In this document: piece by piece, positions 56,501 through 64,000 of the stretch | Layout of the letters: each line of letters opens with the position of its first letter | Position numbering within the stretch: position 1 is the stretch's first letter | Assembly: GCA_029255685.2 (NCBI GenBank) | Contig: CM055312.2 | Span: 4,736,649 to 4,800,648, forward strand | Reading direction: 5' to 3' | DNA length: 64,000 bases | DNA from: Silene conica | Lineage: Eukaryota > Streptophyta > Magnoliopsida > Caryophyllales > Caryophyllaceae | Made by a program: the position numbers and the translations under genes | Notes under the pieces: generated by a model | What the model was told of the DNA's origin: nothing | Database searches by the model: none | Seen by the model: the letters and a program-made list of their open reading frames with translations, nothing else

Positions 56501-58097
56501 CGAACCCAATTCCTACAAAGAGGCTTGCACAGATCCCAATTGGCAGGCAGCCATGTCAAAAGAAATAGAAGCATTGCATTCAAACAACACTTGGGATATT
56601 ACTGACTTGCCCATTGGCAAGAAAGCCATGTCTTGCAAATGGGTATACAAAGTCAAGCTTAACTCTGATGGTAGCTTGGAAAGACACAAGGCCAGACTTG
56701 TGGTCAGGGGCTGCAATCAAACTCCAGGAATAGATTACCATGAAACCTTCTCTCTAGTGGTTAAAATGGCCACTGTCAGAACCTTGATTTGCATTGCTAC
56801 TCACAACAAATGGGATCTATTTCAGCTCGATGTTAACAATGCCTTCTTGCATGGTGATATAAGTGAAGAGGTTTACATGAGGATGCCTGAGGGAATACCA
56901 AATCCTGAGTCCAAAGTTTGCAGACTACGAAAATCCCTCTATGGGCTCAAGCAAGCTTCTAGACAATGGTTCTGTAAGTTGTGCTCTTTTCTCCTTGGTC
57001 TCAATTACAAACAGTCCAAAAATGACTACTCCTTATTTATCAAGAAGGATACCCAGAGCACCACCTATCTTGTGGTATATGTTGATGACATAATAGTGAC
57101 CGGAAATGATCAAAACCAGATTGACCTCTTAAAGAAACACCTTGACATAGCCTTTGGAATCAAGGACTTGGGGAACCTCCACTATTTTCTTGGAATAGAA
57201 GTAAGTTACTTATCAGATGGCATTGTTTTGACACAGATGAAATTCACCACTGAACTGCTCCAATCCTTAAATGTCCCTGTACATGGCACTATTGTCACCC
57301 CTTTGCCAGTAAATTCCAAGTTCAATCACTCAGATGGCTCTCCGCATGAAGATCCTTCTTACTACAGAATGCTCATAGGTAAGTTAAATTTTCTTACTCA
57401 CACGAGACCTGATTTGTCCTTTGCTGTCCAAACTCTCAGCCAGTTTATGCAAGCACCCAGAACTCCCCACATTAATGTTGTGCACCATGTCATCAAATAC
57501 CTAAGAGGCACTTGTGGTCAGGGGATTAAACTCACAAGCTCCTCCCAACTTTCGTTGCAAGCCTTCTGTGATTCAGATTGGGCCTCTTGTCCTACAACCC
57601 GACGTTCCATCACAGGTTGGGTAATTCTCTTAAGCCAGTCACCTCTCAGTTGGAAGAGCAAGAAACAAAGTACAGTCTCAAGATCTTCTGCCGAAGCAGA
57701 ATATAGAGCCATGTCCCAAGCAGCAGCAGAGATTACATGGATCATCAGGCTCCTTGATGAATTAGGGGCCTCCAATCTGACTCCAGTTACCCTCTATTGT
57801 GACAATAGCAGTGCCCTTCACATAGCCAAGAACCCTGTTTTCCATGAGCGCACGAAGCACATTGAGCTAGATTGTCATTTTACCAGAGATAAGGTCATGG
57901 AGGGTCTCCTTCAACTCAGTTATGTTCCCACTTCTTCGCAACTTGCTGATGTGTTCATTAAGATCTTGCCATCCCAGCAACACTGGACTCTGCTACACAA
58001 TCTGGGCATGCTTCCCACGCACCATGCTCCATCTTGCGGGGGGGTGTTGGATACACCTAATATGACAGCTCACACTATTTTGGACAGAAGAAAATAG
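53547..58097 (+). pseudogene. Copia gag-pol polyprotein with two in-frame stops
   Basis: I choose the ATG at 53547 (MVDPPKTPET), as upstream codons are LTR and leader. Gag (about 53547-54750) has TPFDGTGFSSWRRAVQIALS, a UBN2 region and a CCHC knuckle (CTRCNMEGHSNSRC). Protease follows with WIVDSGASSHMT, then the HHCC region (WHCRLGHSS...CNVCPKAK). The integrase has D, D and E in LHVDLWGPY, IRSDNGLEF and QQNGVVERKH. RT shows FQLDVNNAFLHGD and YVDDIIVTG; RNase H shows CDSDWASC, SSAEAEYRA and CDNSSALH. A TGA at 55914-55916 (after the integrase, in KFDP context) and a TAG at 56427-56429 (linker before RT) interrupt it. No frameshift is needed to join the parts. The frame ends inside the 3' LTR. 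Confidence 0.9.
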
Positions 58098-58345
58098 TGG
58101 GCCTCTGACTTATCCTCTGGCTCCTGATCCAATGAATATTTGCACAAATCCCTAGACCCACCTTTTGTACATTATAGGTTTCAGTCATTATATATAGTGG
58201 TTGCTATCATTCTCTGCCGTTGTACATTTTATTACACAGAATCAATATCATTCAATATATACTCAAACACTTATCATCAACATTCATCATATCTTTCCAT
58301 TTTATGTCATCTTTCATTTATCATGTTACATCACACAATTTATCA
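58031..58345 (+). repeat. Polypurine tract and 3' LTR of the full-length copia element
   Basis: CTTGCGGGGGGG precedes TGTTGGATACACC at 58045. The LTR ends TTTATCA at 58345, before the ATATT target copy. Confidence 0.95.
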
Positions 58346-58350
58346 ATATT

Positions 58351-58895
58351 TGACGATGGATATACCTATCACAAAAGAAACTTATTAAAAAATATTTAGA
58401 ATTGCATATAATTGTACAGATAAGCTGATAAGGACACAATTAGCAAGGAGATGTTCAGATGTATAATTGTTGAATAAACAAACAATAACCAAAAGCAGTT
58501 GACTTACCTAAAAGCGAGATAGTCGGTCGCATTGAAGCTTAATTTCGCCATTAACGGTGTTGACTGAGAGTATGAGTGCTATAACAAGGATGATTCTTGA
58601 AGAACCCAATGCTGAATATTTTGATAATAATAATTAAATATAATACGGGCTATAGTTAATGGCAAATAAGAAATATAGTTAATGGAAATTAATAAATATA
58701 ATACGGGTTATGGTTAATGGAAATAAGATGACGATACCGGATGACGGATGTTACTTAAATGGAGCGACATCAAGAGTATTATTGTAAATTAAGTCGATAT
58801 TTTTGTTTTCCTTGACCATATTTCGAATTTCAAAGTAGCTAGATACCGTTTAGCAAGACATTTTAGGTAACCTATCATTAAAATTCATATTTTTT
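58351..58895. other. Intergenic sequence with a possible orphan signal-peptide exon
   Basis: On the minus strand, 58610-58518 would read ALGSSRIILVIALILSVNTV then NGEIKLQCDRLSRF before a stop overlapping a GTAAGT-type donor. This resembles a secretion signal with a cleavable end but has no ATG. Nearby AATACGGGYTATRGTTAATGG units repeat (58645-58730). No gene can be called. Confidence 0.3.
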
Positions 58896-58899
58896 TGAG

Positions 58900-59290
58900 G
58901 GTAAAAGTCGGAGCTTACTTCATTAAAGATAAATCGTAGGAAACAACATTATTCACAGACGCCGGTAAAGAGTTTGCCCACTCTTCTCTACCTGACCCCG
59001 TACAAAAATAATGAGCTAACGCATGGGCTATTGTATTGTTCACCCTACTCGGCACTCGCCACCCTAAGCGATTAAAAGAAGAACAGAAAGAAAAAAATAT
59101 CCTCGCAAACTAAACTAAAAATAATGCTACGGCTTTTAACTCGTTTCTTCAGCGCCTCAACCACCATCGAACAATCGCTCTCCACAATCACATTAGCGTG
59201 CCCCTTTTCCCGAGCTTCTTGTACTCTCTCCAACACAGCGACAACTTTAGCCAACATCGGATCCCATGACTGGTTGAGCTCAAGAGCTAT
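58900..59290 (-). pseudogene. RNase H-like (RVT_3/LINE type) relic
   Basis: The minus strand from 59293 encodes MIALELNQSWD...AREKGHANVIVESDCSMVVEAL, the core of the RNase H-like domain found at LINE ends and in RVT_3 genes. In other frames, RVNNTIAHALAHYF-like sequence (about 59030-59070) and NSLPASVNNVVSYDLSLM-like sequence (about 58925-58985) follow. Stops and shifts break it. Confidence 0.6.
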
Positions 59291-59615
59291 CAAAATTCAT
59301 ATTTGATAGACTTAAAATTCCTCCAAAGAAATCTGACGCAAGAGTTGTTGTCAAAGCTACATCGCCTTTCAATAACAAAATTTCAAGATAGGAGCTTTCA
59401 CTCCACTTAGTCAAGAAAAATCATGGCCAGACATTAATGATATCGTTGTGAATTTCTCAATTGTATCCTTACACATCCATCGAGGAATACTTTCAACTAG
59501 GGTCATGAGTCATGCCATCTTTGCCCGCCAAATAGTAACAAAACAGAGTGCATAACCAATCAAATATCTTATACTCGTAATAAATACAGTACATCAATAA
59601 GTTTGCCTATTATCA
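59288..59615 (-). pseudogene. Truncated copy of the NLR: exon 3 start and adjoining intron 2
   Basis: This segment matches 38281-38610 through both exon 3 coding sequence and intron 2 sequence (ACCAATCAAATA...ACTCGTAATAAATAC), so it arose by DNA duplication, not reverse transcription. It carries small deletions, and the splice acceptor has changed from CAG to CGG (59526). No NB-ARC or further LRR sequence is nearby. Confidence 0.85.
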
Positions 59616-59634
59616 CAATATACCGCCTCCATTC

Positions 59635-59855
59635 AAATCAACCTTGTGTGTTTCTATTTTGTACACTATTCGCAGGGAAACAAATTTCAATTTTCTCCAA
59701 ATACGTAACAGAAAATATATTCATGTGTATCTTGTTTGATTCGTTTTCACGAGTATATTGAGAATATCTAACTTTTATAATTTTTGCAAATACGTAGCTA
59801 AAAATATTTAGTATGTAAAACGTGTGTTGACAAATGTGAAAGACCGTTCGGTGTA
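59635..59855. mobile_element. Decayed Stowaway MITE related to 48360-48612
   Basis: Interior words such as TTTTGTACACTATTC, TTTTGCAAATACGTAGCTAAA and GTAAAACGTGTGTTG match the 48360 element. The left terminus is degenerate (CCGCCTCCATTC) and the right terminus is missing. Confidence 0.7.
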
Positions 59856-60824
59856 AATTATGCTACAAATATTTGAAAATTCATTTGAAACTACATTTGA
59901 TATCATATTTGCGGTAGACTTGTTATTCTTTCAAATCAATTTTCTAACTACAAATATTTAATGTTTTTCAAATATTAATTTTAAACATAATTGTGTTAAC
60001 ATTATAAGTATATTTTATTTAAACAAATATTAATTTCACTTCCAATACTACCCTTATTTATGTCATCTTTCAATTAGTGCTAGGGCGACGCCGCCGGTCG
60101 AAGGTACGCCGACAATGGTTGATAATCAACCATCAAATGAAACCTCAAAAATGATATTAGTGGGGCTTGATCACTTAACCTCTGGGATGAGCTACAATTG
60201 CTAATACCACTATACCACATGGATCTTTCTGATAAATTTGTATCTCTTTTGGTATATATACATATGTTAAAACTTTAGCTAAAACAATGTGTACGTATAA
60301 TAATTATTACATGTATTTATAACTTATAATCAATGTACCTTCAGTATAAAATCAATATAATTCTTGAAGGTGAATTTGTGAAACTTGGTAATGAGCGATA
60401 TTTTTTACTTATGAAGTTTCTTTTTTTATTTTGTGAGTTTTCTTAGAGTATAAATAAGTATATATGTTATATTTTGGAAACTATTAAAAGTAAGTAAATA
60501 AGTTCAAATTTCCAAAAAAATAATATATTCCATAATTCATTAAATTTTTAATTTAATTAATAAAATAATTATTATTACTCTTAAATAATATTCTAATCCA
60601 ATATTTCAAATTTATTTAAATATATAACTCTAATACAACTATGTTATCAACTACTATAATATTAACCACCCATGTAAGTAGTAATAACAACAATAATAGC
60701 AACTCGAGTAATGAAAGTCATAATAGCAGCAACATGGTAGTAAAATTAACAATAATAAATGAAGAGGTAGTGAATGAAAAAATGAAAAAATAATGACAGT
60801 GGGAGAAGTGAAAGTAATAGTTAG
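59856..60824. other. AT-rich intergenic sequence with a tRNA-like segment
   Basis: No gene is seen. The minus strand at 60222-60161 reads TGGTATAGTGGTATTAGC and later TGATCAAGCCCC, weakly resembling A and B boxes. The 60037-60072 stretch is shared with 23135-23185. Confidence 0.45.
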
Positions 60825-61388
60825 GGGTGTTCAGAATAAACCGAACCGCAATAACCGAATCGAAAAACCGTACATTTTTAAAGTTCGATTAACCGAACCG
60901 TAATGACAAAGTGATTCGGTGAACCGAACCGTTATAAATTTATTATAGACACGACTCGGTTAAGGCTCGCAATTTTAGAAAAGAGGTTAACCAAACCGAA
61001 CCGAACCATTTCACAAAAAAGTAAGCAAAAGATTAAAATATTATATAAAGTGTTTTTCGTTTAATTTTTTAAGTCTTTTCAAATTCAAAAATTGCTAAAT
61101 TGATTAATATTAAAGTTTCACTAATTAACTTTATCGTTGACTATAATATATAATAAAAATTTAATTAAACTAATAGATAAAATTCCCGAAAACTAAAGAA
61201 AAAGTATATTTAGCACGTTTATAGGTTAACCAGTAACCGAACCGCAAATAAACGTTTAAAGAGGTTAACCAAACCGTTTATAACTGTTAGGAACAGTGCG
61301 GATTAGGTTCGCTGTTTCCCCTAACCGAACCGTGTGCGAGCCGAATTAAATATACGGTTCGGTGAACTGAACCGCGAATGAACACCGC
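60825..61388. mobile_element. MITE with CCGAACCG-rich interior
   Basis: GGGTGTTCA at the left and TGAACACCG at the right are inverted, and subterminal AACCGAACCG / CGGTTCGG words occur throughout in both orientations. Ends and composition resemble small hAT-like elements common in plants; no clean target duplication was found. Confidence 0.6.
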
Positions 61389-61835
61389 TAGTATAGTAGT
61401 GACAACCCATGTAGCGAAAGTAACTGTAGGAACAACGGAGAGAGTATAAAAAATTAATTAACAATTCGATTTTAAGAAAATACTAGTGTAACACCCGTGC
61501 AAAATCACGGGGTTGCGTACACTTACTTTTAAATATCACATATATAAATTTTACTTATTATACGATAATCAGACCGTATAATACCAGATTTTATGGAAAA
61601 GGAAAGTAGTAGTTAGACGTATTTAAATTCTTTTTGTTATACATATAAAGATTTGTTCTATAACTAAGAAATTTACACGTGTGGTGTATAATTATCTTTT
61701 TGTTAAGAAATTTTATTAGCATATGTATAATTATCCCGAGTTTATAAAGATATTTTTTTGAAATTATCTTTCCAAAATTAATAAAATTAGAAAATATAAT
61801 TATCTTTTAGTTAAAAACCGAGTTTATAAATATAT

Positions 61836-62310
61836 CTTTTTGTACGGTTTCCTATAACATTAGATTGATTTTTTCCAAAACTAATCTTTCTGTTAGAATA
61901 TCATAAAATTTAGAATAAATTAGATTGATTTATTCCAAAAGTAATCTTTCCGTTAGAATATCATTAAATTTAGAATAAAATCATATCTTTTTGTTTATTT
62001 GGATTGATTTAGGCAGAATAAATTTTTTTTGAATATCTGACGGAGTAAATTTTTGGAAATATCAGACTTGACATAAATCATGTCTTTTTGTATACGGTTT
62101 CCTATAACATTAGATTAATTTTTTCCAAAACTAATCTTTCTGTTAGAATATCATAAAATTTAGAATAAATAGATTGATTTTTTTTCCAAAAGTAATCTAT
62201 ATGTTAGAATATCATTAAATTTAGAATAAAATCATATCTTTTTGTTTATTTGGATTGATTTAGGTGGAATAAATTTGTTTGAATATCTGACGGAATAAAT
62301 ATTATAATAT
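61836..62310. repeat. Tandem duplication, unit about 250 bp
   Basis: CGGTTTCCTATAACATTAGAT occurs at about 61845 and 62095, and the following sequence to GAATATCTGACGG repeats. Each unit itself holds two diverged half-copies (AGATTGATTTTTTCCAAAA...GTTAGAATATCAT). Confidence 0.85.
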
Positions 62311-62436
62311 TAGGTGAGTAATCTTCCGAAATTAATTATCTTCGATTGATCAAAACGTTAATGAACATCAAAATCGACAAAAGTTGAGGAAAAAGGTGGA
62401 AACGAAAAGTATTTAAAAAAAAAGGAAAAAAAAGTT

Positions 62437-62515
62437 GCTATTGGGGTTCGAACACGCACGCACTTCGATGTTTGTATTTTACAAGTAATCTTGTAACCAA
62501 CTAAGCAAGGGTATC
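62437..62515 (-). other. tRNA-like segment
   Basis: The minus strand reads CTTGCTTAGTTGGTTACAAG (A-box-like) and then GTGTTCGAACCCC (B box) at plausible spacing. The stems do not form a convincing tRNA, so it is left as tRNA-like. Confidence 0.4.
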
Positions 62516-62520
62516 AACAC

Positions 62521-63006
62521 ATCTATTTAGCAACTACATATCTTTATATTATTCAATGTACTTCATATTATTCGTTTACATCTAATTTAGTTCTTCACCT
62601 ATTCATTTCCTTATTTTTAAACATTTAGTGATTTATTTCTTTATTTTTAAAACAAATTATTGCTAGCTTAAATCTTTTCATTTGACCATATCTTATTGCT
62701 GAGATTTTTATGCAAAAAAAAATCTTCCTTAGATAATTCACATTTGGTGATAAAATTTGGAGGGAAATATTATCTTTTTGTTTAAATTGTAAGCAAAAAT
62801 ATCTTTTCCTTAATATTTGGTGTTAATCTTGATTATTAATCAAATTAATTTAGTGTTGATCTAATTTTAGTTTGACGATTGAATTTAGGATTATCTAAAT
62901 TTAATTTGACGATTTGATCTTGATTAATGTTTTGATTAATATAATTATTTTAGGGTAAATGATTTAGTTCAATTATATATGTGTTCAACAATTGATCATG
63001 GATTCT
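62521..63006. other. AT-rich sequence without recognised features
   Basis: Short direct repeats of TTTAGTTTGACGATT/TTTAATTTGACGATT occur near 62866 and 62900. Nothing else is seen. Confidence 0.5.
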
Positions 63007-64000
63007 TGTAACATCCCGTATTTTCGTAAAATCTAATTTAAGCGATTTTAATTATTTTAAGTAATAAAATAATATTTAATAATTTAATTCGGAAGTTTTT
63101 ATAAATAAATAAGATCCGTCTTAAGAACCTCCAGTTCTTAAGACGAATACAACTTGGCATAGTTAAATATCCGACTCAAGTATTCATCCCATATCCGTTT
63201 TAAAAGTCCGTTCCATTTAATTATTCGGAAAGGACCCACTTGTACTCTTATAAACCCTTATGTCGACATCTTAAACCCCTTCATCCTCAACACTCCATTC
63301 TTTTACAGTAAACTCAACAATTCATAAACCTCCATAAATCCTCCATTTCTTTTGCTAAAATCTTCATCATCCGTCCTCCGAATCACAAAAGTAAGTACAT
63401 TTTCGGAATCCTCGCGCAAATTCCAAGCCATCCGTCACTTTAGTTTTTCAATTTCTTCACTTCGAAAATCCGGCCTGTTTTGGTATAATTCCGTTTTATG
63501 GCCCTAAACTGATTTTTCCGTGTTGTAGGTGAAGGACTCGACAACCCGGACGTTGATAGTTTCATACTCGAGGAGGATCTTTAGCCGGATAAGCTTAAGA
63601 GGTGACGATAATGAGATAACTCGGCCTTTTATGTGTATATTAGCATATTTGATGGATTCTCTTAATTGTTTCTAATTTTAGTTGAGTATTATGATTTCTA
63701 GACTTAGAAACATGTTTAGGTTGTTGTTTATGTGAGGAATTCATGCTTGGAAATATGGTTATGTGTTCCTATGTGATTTTAAGTTTTTCTCATTTTTGCG
63801 ACGGATACATGTATAATTCATTTGAGGATTGTTATGGGAATTATATGCTGGTAGTTTGGTAGTAATTGGTGATTTGTATTGTCGGGTAAACATTATGTAT
63901 AGCAAGCTTGAAGTTTGTAGGTCGATTCACGAAGTTTTCCTTGAATGCGATTTTGCGAAATCCCGTATCAGGCTCTCTGAGCCGGTCGACCGACCGGCCG
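63007..64000 (+). repeat. Start of a Ty3-gypsy LTR running off the window
   Basis: TGTAACATCCCGTATTTTCG is the usual start of chromovirus-type LTRs. No purine tract precedes it, so it is a 5' or solo LTR. A perfect inverted repeat (TCTTAAGAAC/GTTCTTAAGA) lies at about 63119-63144. Confidence 0.65.

Larger units (their letters stand above)
53083..58345 (+). mobile_element. Full-length Ty1-copia retrotransposon, TSD ATATT
   Basis: LTRs at 53083-53381 and 58045-58345 are flanked by ATATT (53078-53082 and 58346-58350). I count about six substitutions and one 2-bp indel between the LTRs. A tRNA-iMet primer site follows the 5' LTR and a G-rich purine tract precedes the 3' LTR. The single gag-pol frame between them is interrupted only by two stop codons. 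Confidence 0.95.
61483..62520 (-). mobile_element. Helitron 3' end (minus strand) with internal tandem repeat
   Basis: The minus strand ends CCCGTG...CACGGG hairpin, then TGTTACACTAG|T at 61486-61483. The 5' end could not be located, so the right limit given is arbitrary. The interior includes a 250-bp tandem repeat and a tRNA-like stretch. Confidence 0.55.

Noticed and set aside
61836..62310. CRISPR-like or satellite array
   Set aside because: There are only two units of about 250 bp with AT-rich content; it is a simple tandem duplication inside a Helitron-type region.

Overview
This window comes from a plant nuclear genome, very likely a eudicot. The clues are AT-rich, intron-containing sequence, one CC-NBS-LRR (NLR) disease-resistance gene, and dense plant-type transposons: Ty1-copia, Ty3-gypsy, Helitron, hAT, PIF/Harbinger, Stowaway and CACTA. 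I cannot name the species from sequence alone; the MITE style made me think of Caryophyllales (spinach, beet or Silene relatives), but that is only an impression. I see no rRNA or conventional tRNA gene and no CRISPR array.

Layout. 1-12837: a Sirevirus-like copia element on the minus strand with 1.6-kb LTRs. Its left LTR is cut by a CACTA element running off the window, and its gag-pol is interrupted by a gypsy insertion (about 5700-10159) that carries a 2-kb LTR, a duplicated tRNA-Asp-type primer site and a gag-only gene. 12838-19755: an older, decayed plus-strand copia whose 3' LTR is split by a 2.2-kb Helitron. 19758-24670: a MITE, a second Helitron, a 677-bp hAT element with a perfect 8-bp target duplication, and low-complexity sequence. 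24890-27239: a 2.35-kb gypsy LTR. 27240-28897: AT-rich sequence ending in a Helitron 3' end. 29005-33241: a complete non-coding LTR retrotransposon (TSD TAAAA) with an unusual primer site.

33361-48065 (minus): the one substantial host gene, an NLR. Six exons can be joined with consistent phases at GT-AG sites: a coiled-coil exon, the NB-ARC exon and four LRR exons. The first intron is 6.4 kb, falls inside the P-loop codons, and contains two Helitrons (one carrying copia pol sequence) and a Harbinger-type element. Exon 1 has two frame breaks, so the gene may be damaged, or may have small introns I could not place.

48100-52160: a locally duplicated region just upstream of the NLR. One copy holds MITEs that are missing from the other copy, giving natural empty sites. 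53083-58345: a full-length copia element (TSD ATATT, LTRs about 300 bp) whose gag-pol frame is broken only by two in-frame stops. 58900-59620: a LINE/RNase H relic and a truncated NLR copy. 59635-64000: MITE remnants, a Helitron end with a tandem repeat, tRNA-like sequences, and the start of another gypsy LTR.

Apart from the NLR, essentially all coding sequence here belongs to transposons. The NLR sits in a nest of insertions that have lengthened its introns, filled its upstream region, and landed about 120 bp beyond its stop codon.
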